A DNA stretch of 64,000 bases. It comes from Psoroptes ovis (taxonomy: Eukaryota > Arthropoda > Arachnida > Sarcoptiformes > Psoroptidae). The DNA lies in NCBI GenBank assembly GCA_002943765.1, contig PQWQ01000039.1:230449-294448 (forward strand). Direction: 5' to 3'. Positions 1 to 13,500 of the stretch are shown here, piece after piece (the first letter of the stretch is position 1; every line of letters begins with the position of its first letter). The position numbers and the translations under genes were made by a program. The notes beneath the pieces are model-generated. The model had not been told where the DNA came from, did not search any database, and saw nothing but the letters and a program-made list of their open reading frames with translations.

Positions 1-2144
1 CGGACGTCTATTCAAACATTGATTTATTTCATTATTTTCGGGTAACATCCGACGGCTCCGAATCGACTAATGATGAATTAATTCAAAAAAAATGATAATA
101 ATTTATGATTCGAGCATGATCAACCATTGATGAATGGTGATCATCCATTGATGATCATATTGCATTGTGAACCACCACATCGTTTACCATTCTTATTGTA
201 AGAATACATTAATTAAGTCATTACAAATCGATAAATCACAATAAAATGAAATAACAGTAAATATTTAATTAATTCCGCCACATAAATAAATGGCTAAATG
301 GTTGGGATTGTTTTTGCTTCGTTGTTTTGTTTTATTTCAATTTCCAATTCTCAGAAAACATTGAATATGGTCAATTGATCAATCGGGAAAAAATGATAAA
401 TTGTAATTTTCAATTGAAATTTCATTGAATTGAAATGAATTTTCAGAATGAATCGAGATGGTTTCATCTGAATTTGTTTATTTTCTGCCCGAAACATTTG
501 ATCATAGACTCACGGAGTAAATTTAAAATTACAATTAATCTTTCGGGTTTCAACCTGATTCGGCTTCAGTCTTCAAAAGAAAAGCAGCCTGAAATCAGCC
601 TAAATCTCGGCAAACAACAAATTAACTTAATGATATTTATTTATTATCCATTTCTTTTTCCATTGATATATGATATTGTGTTTATTATGTGGCCACTATT
701 CGGATTCAAATTTACAGAGTTTGTGGTCGATCATCATCATAGCCATTATAATCATTATTATTATTATGATCATTATTATTCATTCAAAACTTCCAAAAAA
801 TTGGTGCCATTAAACCAATTGTATATTTCATTTTTTCGAAATCATGTCTATGATTATGATGAATCGTTTTATTTTATTTCATTTTTCTTGGAAATAAAAT
901 ATGAATTGAATCAAATAAAATAATGATAATCATAATAATAATAATATTAATACAATTGATATTATTTTTAGGGTTTTTTAAAATCATAATAATCATAATT
1001 CAAAATAATTCATTTGACCATTTATTATTATTAGATTTTTTGACCATTTTCATTCAAAAAAATTCATTGATATTCATTCATTTCCATTATTATTATTCAT
1101 CAAAAATGACTGAATTTCTTGAGCAAAATATTCAGCTGAAAATTCACTTCTTTGAATGATTACAATTACAATAAGATATGGATGTCAAAGAAACTAAGAA
1201 ATGAAATATGTTTAAATTTTTATCCGAAAAATGAAATATATTTTCATTCATAATTTTTCCACATTTATTTATTATGATTTCATTTAATTTTACATTTCTA
1301 TGATTAAAGATATCGTAGACTCGTAGATTAAAGATATGTCGTGTATTATTGTGTAGCATATCGCTGCCGAAATCATTCAAAAAAAAAAATCATTCGAAAA
1401 AAAATCATTCATAAATTGTACAATTTATGAAATTATAAAACTGTTGAATACGATTAAATTATGATTCAACAACCGATAATCTCGATTGTAAATTTGATTT
1501 GTGAATGATTTGAATGATATTCAAATTTTTGTTTTTGTGTTTTGAAACAAGAAAACCAATCATCGATTTGATTTGATTAAAATTTGATTTGATTTTCTTC
1601 TTATTTATTATGGCCTAAAAATGATGATTTCAATAGTAGATAGACCAATATATGATCATTCATTCAATATTATGCAATTGATGCAATTTCATTGATGAAA
1701 TTTATGGAAATTTCGATAATTTTTCCATAATTTTGCATCAAATTCATTTCAACATGTGGTGAATTGAACAATATTTTGTTCAATATGAATGATTTTTCTC
1801 TCGATCAAATTATATTCATATTTTTTTCAAATATTTTCTTATGGACATGAATCAAGGAATATTTTTTATTTTTTTCTTTTTTGTGGAAAAAAATAGAAAG
1901 TTTCCGTTCAACATAAACAAAAATCAATTGAAAATCAATCAGATGCACAGCATGGATCGCTGATTTTTCAAGTTTTCAATTGAAGATTAAAACAATATGA
2001 AATACATGTGTTTCAATTCAATAAAGTTTCAATTCAATAAAGTTTCAAAACACGAGTATTTCTTTCATTCAAAATGTAATTTTATCATTGAATTATTTCA
2101 TTATTCATGAATATGTAAATCTATACAAACATCAATATCTATCT

Positions 2145-2394
2145 ATTGATATGATTGACATTTTCAATCATATCAATTTCGATTGAATGAATGAAATTAT
2201 TGAAATAAATAAATGATTTTGGTGTTCAAAAACTCTTGTATCATTCTCAATATTCAATATTCAATCGAAATTGATATGATTGACATTTTCAATCATATCA
2301 ATTTCGATTGAATGAATGAAATTATTGAAATGAATCAAAATAAATGATTTCTGTGTTCAAAAACTCTTGTATCATTCTCAATATTCAATATTCA
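2145..2394. repeat. 125-bp tandem duplication with palindromic core
   Basis: Two copies offset by 125 bp (the same decamer starts at 2151 and 2276). Each holds an inverted repeat around a 5-nt CATTT loop. In the first copy the arms are about 14 bp. In the second they are a perfect 25 bp (2259-2283 paired with 2289-2313). The copies differ by a few substitutions and a small insertion, so the duplication is not brand new. Confidence 0.8.
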
Positions 2395-3543
2395 ATATTC
2401 AAAATTCAATTCAATTCAGTCATTGTGAACATTGAAACGAATTTGAATATGATGATGAATCGTAAAAATGAATCAAATATGAATTCACACTGGTCAATTA
2501 TCAATGATGTTCAATCAATATTGTTTGTCGATATATTGTAGTTCACAACTTAACAGACATTTTGTAATGTTTCAAAGCAATAATTGTTTCGATGATTTGT
2601 TGCGATTGAAATTTATGAGAGTTTCACATTGATTTTGTAACAAATCAGGCGAAATGCAACAAGTGATCATTGTAAAGCGAAGAATGATATACAAATTGAT
2701 TAATAATATAATAATGGCCGAAATTGTCTCCGAATTTGTTCAAATTTGTTCAGTCATTGGTTGATTATTGATCCTTTTATCTTCATCATTTATCAATGGC
2801 CATCATATGTCCATTCATTGATTGATCATAATTTATGAACATTGTCGCCTTTTTATTATTGTTGCTTTTGTGTTCATTGATTCATTGCATTGATTCATTC
2901 GATTTCATTTCATTTGATTTCATTCATTTATTACCATTATTATCTTTATCAAAATCATTATTATTATTATTATGTGATCATAATCATAAAATCAGAAAAA
3001 TCAAAAATCATCATCATCAAACAACAAACAATAACAACGACTACAGAAAAATCATTGAAATACATTTTGTTGTTGTATTATTATTAATATTACACATCAA
3101 ATATCATATATATATGATCATACGGTTAATGTGCAAGTCACGAAACAAAACAAAAAACGAAACAAAAAATCTTGTAATACGAATATCATCATCATCATCA
3201 TCATAAGAAACATTATGCAACACGCGAGCATCTTAATATCTTAAGATTTCGAAGAAATATTCAAGAAAAAAAGAAAAATTCAAGAAAATGAAAAAAAATG
3301 AAATGAAATTCATCATTGTCGATGTTTTATTTTACAATTACAATTATTACAATTATTATTATTATTATTATTATCAGTACAACAACAACAACAATGAAAA
3401 TGATGGTTATGGCTTCATGATGTTGATGTGGACGATGTGGATGATGATGATATATTTCATGTCCAAGATAAGATGAATTGATTTTCTATGTTGTTGTTTC
3501 TTAAGATGTTGCTGTTGCTGTTGTTGATTGTTCTATGGTTATA

Positions 3544-3623
3544 TTAGGTTGTCCGAAAAGTTCTTGCCGATTTTCCAATTATTTTCTACGATATAACCGG
3601 CAAAAACTTTCCGGACAGCCTAA
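3544..3623. mobile_element. mariner-like MITE, symmetrical type
   Basis: 80 bp, TA on both sides. Both arms read CCGAAAAG/CTTTCCGG-like with TTGCCGATTTTCC facing CCGGCAAAAAC. Confidence 0.9.
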
Positions 3624-4358
3624 TACATTCTGTTCAATTTTTTATGCTGTTTTAATCTGTCCATATTGAATGTTTGCATTTGAAAAAATATTTGAAAAAA
3701 ATGTATTGAAATTTCAAGACAGAATATCAAAGACATTGGACAATGTAACCGATACGAATAAATTGAAATGTGTGATGCCTTCAAATATGTATTGAATTGC
3801 AATTATTAACTTCAATTATTAATCATTATTTTCGTATCGATTAATTGATATTTCTTTTTCATTATTTTTTTTCTCGCTAAAACAATTATAATTCTCAATT
3901 GAATCAATCATTAATGAATATTATGATTATTTTTATTATTAAAAAAATCTCGATAATTTGATATTCACTTGTGAATAATTGATTTTTTCCAACATTTTTT
4001 TATTATTATTTCATACTTTGATATCTTAAACATCTTGAATATTGAATAATAATAATAATTTAATAATTAATAGATTGATTCTATTTCATAGTAAAATAAC
4101 TCAATAATTATTATCAATTATTTTCATGATTATTGAATGAAATTTGAGAATTTGTAGTAATCTAATCTTTCATGATGATAATAATAATAATAATAATATC
4201 ATGGTTTAAATAACAAATGATTTTATTATTATTCACGATGATGATGATGATGATGATGATGATAATATTCAATTATCTGACCAATAATAATTATAATAAT
4301 ACACATATTTTATTATTATTAAATAATTTTCATTCATAATTTCATAACTTGTAAAATA

Positions 4359-4440
4359 TTAGGCTGTCCGAAAAGTTCTGGCCGATTTTCGTGAACAACT
4401 CTATTGTGATTAAGCGGCATGAACTTTTCGGACAATCAAA
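4359..4440 (+). mobile_element. mariner-like MITE, asymmetric type, forward
   Basis: TA-flanked. GGCCGATTTTCGTGAACAAC arm on the left and AAGCGGCATGAAC on the right. Confidence 0.9.
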
Positions 4441-5136
4441 TACATTTAAATATACTTATAGACTCACAGATTTCATCGGAAAATTTATGATAAATTTTTT
4501 TGCTACAAAAGTAAATTAGATTACACAGACCATAGACACGCACATTTCATAAACCATACAACTTTCAATGTAAAAACCGCAGCGATTTCGTGATAACAAC
4601 AAAAAATTGAATTTGTGAAAATATTGAATTAAATTCTATCCTTTTAATTCATCGAATCATTTGCTGTTGTTGTGGCTGTTGATATTAATACATATTTCAT
4701 AGTCTTAAAGATTGAAATGGAAGAAAATATGTGAGAATAACATGATCATCAAACTTGAAGATTTGAAAAAATTGAAAATTCAATAATCGAAAACAATAAT
4801 AATTGAAAAACGTGTACAGATAATAATTGTTTTTTTACCTTACATTTGTTCATTCATTCTTCAGATTACACCACCTCGAATCGTTATCGATGTTTTTTCT
4901 TTTACACTAAATTGATTTTTTTCAAAATGTATTTCAGTTCAGTTTTAAGTTTCGAATTTTGAACCAATAAATATTCGTTTCAAAGTGTTTCACAATTGAA
5001 TAATGATTATGGTCGTCATGTATATTAATACATATCTGTATGCGAGTGAGTGTGTGTGGTCAATGATTGAGATATTCATTGAGATATATTTCTGTACATT
5101 TAGTTATTAATCATTTGAGATATTCTTCACTAAATA

Positions 5137-5218
5137 TTTTGGTTGTCCGAAAAGCTTATTACGCTTAATCCAATAGAGTTGCTCATGTAAATCGGCCAGA
5201 ACTTTTCGGACAACCTAA
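5137..5218 (-). mobile_element. mariner-like MITE, asymmetric type, reverse
   Basis: Reverse of the copy at 4359: CGCTTAATCCAATAGAG on the left, ATCGGCCAGAAC on the right. Right TA intact. Confidence 0.88.
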
Positions 5219-6875
5219 TAATATTTAGATCCGGTTTTTTCATTTTCAAAAAACGATAAAATTCATCGAACCATTGTTCAAGGGTGTAATGTAATATTTA
5301 ATATTGGATTTAATCAATTTAATCAATTGATTTTTTCGTGTGTGTGTGATACCATTCTATAGCCATCAATAGATCTATAGATCTTTGGCCATTCAATTCA
5401 ATTATTCATCAACATGTGGCTATAGTTATTTGGCGTCAAGGAAATTTGAAAAAAATTGAAATACTTTTTTCTTTGGAAAATTGACCATACAAGTGAATGA
5501 AATATGAACACATAGAAAAATGATTGATGAATTTTCATTTTTTTACGAGTCTTAGTCTCAAAAAAGAAAATTTTCTAACAAATTAAGATGTTTTCAAGCA
5601 GCAAAAAAAATATGGACAAGATAATGAATGTTTAAAACGTGATCCTTGTCCTATTACAAGTACTTTGACAATTATTATTATTCGTTGAATGGGTGCATGT
5701 TGAACATTTTGAAATACAAAATGTTCAAATATACAAAATCAATACAACTTAATTATTGTTGGAAGAACTTAAAACTTAATCAGTTTTTTCTAAGATATTT
5801 TTCCATGTATTCCATCATCCTCATTATGGCATTTACGTTCGCGAGCATCATCCTTTTCGATTAAAAAATTCGATTCAACTTGAATCCAAAATACATTATT
5901 CAATCAATGTTGCTGGTGATGATTCAATTCAAAAAACTATAACCTGACCTCAAATGTTGATTAAATTTCATTTTAAAAAATCATAATGGATGTTTAACAC
6001 AACAAAAATGAAATGAAATAAACTAAAATAAAATGGACAAAATTAGATTTAAGATTTTCGGGTAAATTTTTGGCCATTTAAATAAACTGAATTTATTTTA
6101 TTTTTTTATTTTGTTCAGAGTTTATTCATTCATCGTTGACCATTGTTGTTATTATTAAATGATCAACCCTTTAATATGAAAAAAAAATCCAAATTTATTT
6201 CATTTTTTAGATTCATCTTGTTATTTATTTGAATTTGGTCTTCCATTTATAATAATAACAATAACAAGAAAAATCACAATTTCCATCTCCACATTCAGGT
6301 TAATGATTGTTAATTTTTTTTGTGGTATATTTGTTGCCGTTTTAGTAGTACATTGCGGCTTTTCGATGTCTTTTGTGTTGAATTTTTGGCCAGTTTTTTA
6401 TGGCTGATGATGATTTCCACCAAAAAAAATGAACCGATGATGATTATATTGAATAAAAGAATTGTGAATTATGAATTTGAATGGAAAATATTCGTATATT
6501 TCACCGTTGATCTTTTTGATAATGATCATTATCATATATTTCTCATCATTACAAATCAAATCGAATCAAATCTATTCAAAATTTAAATAATCAATGATTA
6601 TTATGATTTTTTTTCTGAATATTTCTTTGAATTTTGATTTAAAATCAACGAGAAATATGAGAAATTCAAAAATCTAGATTTATGATATCTTTAAGAAATC
6701 ATTATTATGTATGTCTGATGAGATCGATTATCTTTGAATACAATTCGGACTTAATGTGAACGAATGATCAATGATCAATCAACAAATTGCATTTTTAATA
6801 TTTTATGATAGAAAAATATAGGTATTTAAATCAAAAATAATTTTTAAATTCAAAGAATGAATAAAATATTGTAAT

Positions 6876-8340
6876 TTATAAAATTATTTCATTCTTATAA
6901 CATCGATTTATCTCTTTATATGGTAATACGATTGAATTCAATATTATTATCTCGGATGTAACCCGTACATTACAACCTAATACAGTGATCAATGGATTCA
7001 GCTTGCCATCAAAATCGAATAATGGTAGATTATCCATTTTTGAATATTCACGATTTGGATTCGGATCACATGGTGTACCTTCAACACGTGACCACATACC
7101 AATGGCACAATTCCAACCAATTACCGAATACATGATTAACGAATGATTTTTTATGGTTACATTTTTCAATATGATTGATTCTTTGATTCGTACACCGGCA
7201 CCAATTTTTGCACCTTCACTGATGCTGACGTTCGGTCCAATCTATGGACAGAATAAATCATTGATAATTCAATATCGTCTAAATCATTGGGTCAAAAAAC
7301 TTACCACTGCCGTTGGATCAATGATTGCTGTAGGATCAATGTAAACATCACCAATAATTGTTGGACCATTTTCTTTCGATTTACTCAATAATTCTGGTTC
7401 AAATTTTCGATATGTTGATAAATAATGACGATTCCCATAGATAGCTGAACCAGGTGTCTTAATGGTACTCCACCAAAAATGTTCTTTTTGATGATAAATG
7501 AAAATTTTTTTAGATTCACATAAACGTTTGAATACATCATATTCCAAACTGATTTCTTCATCTTTATGCATATCAACATCATTAACATTGTAGAATGACC
7601 CGTGTTTTTCTTTGAAAACACTTGATAAATAATTTAAAAGTTCAATCGAAAACAAATAAACACCACAATTAATGGTTGTACTAACAAATGAACTAGGCTT
7701 TTCAACATAATGCAGCATTTCATGTGTTTGTGGATTTTCAACGATGCATCCTTAATTAATGATCAAAGATTAAATTAAATAAATTGGTGACAAATTATCA
7801 AATACCATATTCAAGTGATTGCTGACGTGTAGCTTCAGTTGCCATCATAGTTATCAATTTATCTTTGGCATCGATTGAACGATGAAATTCTAGCATTGAT
7901 GATAGATTGAAATTTCCACAAACATCACTGTTGAATAGAAATACAGCTTCTGGATCGCCTAATCGAATCATATCACGAAAATGATAAATACCACCAGCCG
8001 TACCTAGCGGAGTATATTCTTGTAGATATCGAATCGATATATTATATTTAATTGTCATTGATTGTATAAATTCATTGAATGAATCATTTAATTGATAAAA
8101 ACCAATCAATAATATTTCTTTCATTGATTCTACTTGTTTACATGCTTTGATTAAATGTTCAATCATCGGTAAACCAGCAATCGGGAATAATGGTTTCGGT
8201 GCATTGAATGATAATGGACGAAATCTGGTACCTTTTACATTTTGAAATGGAAAAATGAGTTAAATATAATTGAAACAAATCATCATCGATCACCACATAC
8301 CTTTGGAAGGTCCACCAACAATGATTACAGCTTTGATCAT
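6876..8340 (-). CDS. GMPPA: Mannose-1-phosphate guanylyltransferase regulatory subunit alpha (GMPPA)
   Basis: Four exons on the minus strand: 8340-8301, 8231-7806, 7750-7305 and 7241-6876. All junctions are GT-AG and the phases agree, giving about 425 aa (human GMPPA is about 420). The N-terminus MIKAVIIVGGPSKGTRFRPL is the nucleotidyltransferase signature. The middle holds a YGCIV...HYVEKP stretch, and the C-terminus is a left-handed beta-helix (IGPNVSIS, GWNCAIG, ARVEGTP-like VEGTPCDPNPN) ending in NEIIL, close to the family's terminal residues. In animals GMPPA is the cytosolic regulatory partner that senses GDP-mannose and restrains GMPPB, upstream of N-glycosylation and GPI anchors. The start is the only ATG that puts the GGPSKGTRFRP loop at the N-terminus. 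It shares a 268-bp upstream region with RPAIN. Confidence 0.95.
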
Positions 8341-8608
8341 CTTTGAAATAATTGATTATTTGGATCATTTGAAATGATTTTTCTTCCACATTTTACTCGA
8401 CAGCAATAAAAAATTATCATCAAGATTCAATTCAATTGATAATCAAAGCCACTAGATGGTATACTGAGAATTTGAAAGCTTATTGAATTTTAATGCAAAA
8501 TTAGCAATTTGTTTTTGTTTTGTTTTGCAATTTTCAATTTGATTCTAATTTAGATAAATTTTAAAGCATCAAAACATTTTATTTTTTCACCAGAAAAGAT
8601 ATAGAGAA
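8341..8608. promoter_or_regulatory. candidate bidirectional promoter between GMPPA and RPAIN
   Basis: The start codons of the divergent GMPPA (8340, minus) and RPAIN (8609, plus) are only 268 bp apart. Both 5' UTRs and core promoters must therefore fit here, unless there are further upstream non-coding exons. No clear TATA box stands out against the AT-rich background. Confidence 0.55.
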
Positions 8609-9588
8609 ATGGAAATTGATAACTATTCAAGTCCAGACAGAAATCAATCATCAAATTCAATCAACAGGCATCATCATCATCATCGAACACCTGGATCAAG
8701 TACGAAGAAAAAATTGAATCATCGTTTATTATTCAAATCAAAAACACCAAAATCATCACCACAATGGCTTACTGATTATCGTGATGTAAGTTTTAGTAAA
8801 ATTCGATCGTATTTGAATTAATTCATCATTTTCTTAGAGATGTCTTAAAGAATGGCATAATCGTACTGAAACAAGGCGTAAAAACTTGTTGGATAAATTT
8901 CGAAAAATTGATTTTGATCATGATCAACATGATAATGATGATAAAGATTCGATAATCAAAAATGTTATGAATGATGTTTGGCAACAAATGAATAATGAAT
9001 CGATTGATGATCAATCAGTAATCATTGATCATGACAAAATGAATGAATATTATGAACAAATTAAACAAGAATTGAATGAATATTGTGATGATGATTATGG
9101 TCTCGATGATGATATTGTTGATGATGATGATGATCATTTATATGAAGAAATGTATAATAATCGTAATAAAATTACATGTATGATTTGTTATCATTCATAT
9201 TGGTCATTTGATCATGTACCAGCATCAACGAATTCAACGTCGATCATATCGACAATCATCCGATGTTCACATTGTAAATTTCAAATGTACATATCATCGA
9301 TGAAAATCGATGAAGAAAAGCTTTTTGATCACATCGAAACGATTGTAAATCGCCATAATTTTGGTTCAAATAATATTCAAAACAACCTTATCATCAATAA
9401 TCAATTGAATTGTGCTGAAAAATTACAATTTTCGCCCGTTTATTCATCAAATGATAATTCACTATGCTGTAATATTAAAATTGAATGTCAAGTAAGCATT
9501 TGATTTATTTTAATTTTACAAATATATTGATAATTCATCCCATTACCATCTCTAGAATTGTAAATTTCAAACATTATTAATTAGTTGA
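8609..9588 (+). CDS. RPAIN: RPA-interacting protein (RPAIN / RIP-alpha-like)
   Basis: Three exons: 8609-8785, 8838-9491 and 9556-9588 (introns of 52 and 64 bp, GT-AG, all phase 0), giving 287 aa. The N-terminal part around the first junction reads WLTDYRD then RCLKEWHNRTETRRKNLLDKF, matching the basic importin-binding N-region of RPAIN. Residues 190-287 form the C-terminal zinc-binding region: CMIC, CSHC, a conserved helix (KLFDHIETIVNRH), and a final CQNC motif created only by splicing the 11-codon last exon. That last exon is too short to be seen as an ORF. RPAIN carries replication protein A into the nucleus. This copy is longer than the human protein (about 219 aa) because of an Asp-rich middle (roughly residues 78-175) coming from GAT repeats. 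Its stop lies 9 bp from the stop of the convergent membrane-protein gene. Confidence 0.88.
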
Positions 9589-9597
9589 CTTTAACGG

Positions 9598-10509
9598 CTA
9601 ATGAGAAAATTGTTCGATGACATCCTTTGGTAACAATATGATTGAATAGTAACTGAAACAAAACCAAACGAGAATATATGTGATCAAATCAATCAAATAT
9701 ATCGACCAGATAAAATATAAATTAAAATTATTGATTAAATTATTATGTTTGTTACAAAAAATGAAAATTTTACGAATAATGACATATAAACTTGTGTTAT
9801 TGATGATTTTATCATCGTTATTCTTATTATTATTGTTTTCTGAATAAAATGACGTTTGATCATTATCATCATCATTAATGCTGTTATTATTATGATTATC
9901 ATTATTGTAATCATTATGACATTGTAATTTATAAAAACAATACAAAATGTTTTGATTAAATAATAATGATAATAATGAAAAACCATTAAAAACAAGATAC
10001 AGGATAATGTTTGTAAATTTCCATTGTAATGTTAATGATTTAAACGCTAAATATTGTAACATAATCCTTACGATTCTTGATCAAAAACAAATAAGAATTA
10101 ATCAAAAATGGAGAATAAATGCAAAAATACTCAACTCTGTTGAAATGTCGAATAAGATTTTTCGAAGTTTTATAAATTGTTTATTACCCTTGCCATCACC
10201 ATCATCATCATCATTAAAATGACAAATTGTCCATAAATTTTTTTCAATAATCAAACATTGTTGATTGTGTTTGAAACATTCGATTGGGTCTATCTTATCC
10301 CCGATCTTATGATGATGACCATTATTCCTTCTTTTAAATTTTCGATCAAAAAATTTTAAAAATTTTAAAAATTTTAAAATAAAAATTTCCAACAAAAAAT
10401 TCAATTCCAATAACAGATAAGCCAAATTCAATGTAATCAGTGTGGTCAATGTAAATATTGTACATGATATTAGTGAATCAGCTCCAATCAATGGATGTTT
10501 AATCATCAT
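9598..10509 (-). CDS. hypothetical multi-pass membrane protein
   Basis: Two minus-strand exons, 10509-10131 and 10046-9598, joined across an 84-bp GT-AG intron (10130-10047). The intron removes two in-frame stops and keeps the frame open, giving about 275 aa. About four hydrophobic segments are visible: residues ~12-46, ~135-160, ~205-215 (weak) and ~225-250. An Asn/Asp-rich hydrophilic loop lies between the second and third, and a basic stretch (DRKFKRRNN) follows the first. I do not recognise the family. A chemoreceptor-like or four-TM protein is possible but unsupported. The gene is convergent with RPAIN, so the two 3' UTRs must overlap. The start could also be the second Met. The length of the open frame and the good splice fit argue for a real gene. 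Confidence 0.5.
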
Positions 10510-13500
10510 AATGTGTTTATTGATTTATTTATTTATTTTTCAGAAAAACAAAATGTTTATTTATTTATTTCAAAAAATGCGAAATTCAAAAAATTTCAAA
10601 TCAAAAACCTTGTGTTTATTTATTTGTTTATTTTAATGAATTTTCAAGTTTTTGATTAATTATTTGAATTTTTCAAATAATTCAATTTAAACGAAGAAAA
10701 ATATTTGAAAAATATGAATCCGCAAAATGCTTTCAAATCAAATTCAATTTAAAATTCAATGACAATCCTAAGAATAAGATGAATTTTCCAAAATTTAAAA
10801 TTTGAAAATTTCAAATCAATGAGTCATCATCCTTATGATTGACTTAAACACGTACTTCAAATAGAGAATTGTGTTTATGGGTTAAAAAAATAAGAAAGAA
10901 AATCATTTTAAGACGTATTCAAATGCCTTCAAAATATATCAACTTATAAAACTAATACGCTGATCACCTGATACCTTATAAATTGATTCCACAAATTAGA
11001 CAAAATACTGGCGTCATTTTGTCTAATAAAAATCACATAAATTAAATCTTAAATTATTGATATTGATTTTCAATGTGTGTTTTTTCAAGAGGTTTTTTAA
11101 TCAATTTTTAATTACAGGTTCTTAATTAAATGTCAATTTATTGAATTTCAAGCGTCAAACATTGAAACATTGTAGAATCAATGAAATCAATAAAATCAAT
11201 AAGAAAAAATTGGAAAAACAATCTTGGAAACAATCTTAGAATCAATCTATGAATCAATAGATGATTCATAAATCAATATTTTTCCCTTTACAAAAAAATC
11301 AATGAATCATAAACATATTCTATTCAATAAACACTCTTCGAGAAACATAAACATGAACAAGCAAAGCATAAAATAGATCAAGGTTCACCTTGATCATGAT
11401 GAGAATGATGATGAACATGATGAACAACATAAACAACAAATAAACGAATAACCAGTGACCACTTTATTTCATATTTTTCTCTTCATGTTTTTCATGTTGA
11501 TGTTATCTTCCTCAGTTCTTCTGATTGATTGATTGATTGATACCCTTTTTTTCCCCATTGAATTTTGTTTATTTTCCAATGACCTTTTTATTTCATTCAT
11601 TTTGTTGATTTCATGTTAAATTACAATTCAAAATCCAGTTTTTTTTCAGCTTCATATGAATCGTACATGAAATTGTGAATTTAATTGCATTTGAATTTAC
11701 ATTTGTTTATTTCCCTTCTTTTTTTAATTTCAAAAAATTAGCATTAGAAACACGCATGCGCAAATCGAATCCAAAAAAAAAATAAGAAAAAAATATTCCA
11801 TCCCTCTTCAATCACATGCTACTACCTTGTGATTTTTAAATACCATATGTTCACATGTGTGTATGTGTGTGTGTGTATGCATGCATATGACTACACCAAC
11901 AACAACAAATAATAGTAAACAAACAGAAAACTTGTGATTCGAAAAGTGACCACTACGACTTTTTTTTTGGGCATTTAAATGTTATTAGTATTAGTTGTAG
12001 AAGCATAGCGATATGTGTGTGAAAGAAAAAACATCTGTATGTTTTTGTTTGTGTTTTTGTTTATGTTTTTATTTTGAAAATTTTTTATTTTTCATTTTTT
12101 TTACGATTATGGAACTTTGAATTGAATACAATTCAATTCAAACAAACAAATACATAAATAAATAAATAAAAACGACGAAATAACAACAACAACAACAACA
12201 AAACCTTTGATTAATCATTCATTCATTCATTCAATTTTTTGATTCAATCATATTTGTGATCATTCCCTTTATTCACTTTATATATTTCGTATTGTGTCTA
12301 TGAGTGAATTGAAATAAACTGAAATAAAAAATAAACGAAATAATAAATGAAATTCAATTGAATTATTTCCATTATTTTCCATTATTATTATTATATTTTC
12401 CAACATTTACAATCGCTTTTTGTTTGTTTGTGTTTGTATTTGTATTTCATGCTTTGTATTTTATCATCAAAAGTTGTTATTATTTTCGCTTATCATTCAT
12501 TCAGTGTTTGTGTTTGTGTTGTTTTCATATCATTCATCCAAAAATTCAAATATAAAATATAAAATACAAACACATGAAATATACTGAAATATCAAATATT
12601 GAATATCAAAGTATATTGAATTGAATGTTGAATCGTGTGTATATGTGTGTATTTAAAATTTTCAAAAAAATTGAAAAAAAAATTAATATAAAAACGAATA
12701 ATAATACGAATATCAAACGAACACATTTCCTCTTTTTGAATATAAATAAATAAATAAATAAACTCTTTCTACTCTTTCTATTTCTCACCATTTAGAGAGT
12801 TTGATTGAAATAAAAATTCAAAAAAAATCTAGTGGATAAATGAATGAATCAATAAATGAATGAATAAATGTAAATAAATACAAATATCAATTCATCCATC
12901 CATTCATTTTATTAATGGTTATAGTTTTTTAATTTTTCCCATTTCCAACAATTGTTTAATGATGATGATGATGATTTGATTTGATTTGATCATCTCATTT
13001 CGTTGCTTAGTGTTTGTGTGTGTGTTATAAATATGTATGTGTGTGTATGAATGATACACAAAACACATTTGTTTAATATTTTAATATTTATTTTGATTTT
13101 AGTTAAAAAATTTTCAATTTTATTTGATTTCAAAATATTTAATAAGAAAAAAATCAAAAATAAATGCAAATATATTGGAGATATATGATGAAAAATTGAA
13201 GGAATTGAAAACTTGTTATTTTAAATTATTTCTGGTATATTTCCAGCATCAGAAACATACGAAATCATCATAAATAAACAAATATTATTTGCAAAAATCA
13301 AGAAAATCAAATACTACGCTTAAATTCAATGAACATTTATTTTGAATTTTATAAAATATTCTATTTTGATTTAAATAAATAAATCATTTGAAATTCATCG
13401 ATCATCATACCCTTTAAAATTGTTTTAAAATGTGATATTCTTTTTCAAAAATTTCAAAATTTTCAAATTATAATCATTTTGATCATCATCAACAAACCAA

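Larger units (their letters stand above)
1..6875. other. gene-poor intergenic region
   Basis: No exon chain with a recognisable protein was found on either strand. Open frames here (for example around 435-923 and 6320-6586) are low-complexity Ile/Tyr/His/Asn-rich translations of AT-rich DNA without splice context or a familiar domain. The region does hold three mariner-like MITEs (3544, 4359, 5137), a 125-bp tandem duplication with strong hairpins near 2.1-2.4 kb, and GAT/AAT microsatellites (for example about 4238-4263). Confidence 0.6.

Noticed and set aside
435..923. 162-codon open frame on the plus strand
   Set aside because: Low-complexity Ile/Tyr/His content, no domain, no splice partners. 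Typical of AT-rich non-coding DNA.
8159..8389. Minus-strand ORF MEEKSFQMIQ
   Set aside because: It covers GMPPA exon 1 in a different frame. The GGPSKGTRFRP reading needs the ATG at 8340 and the intron.
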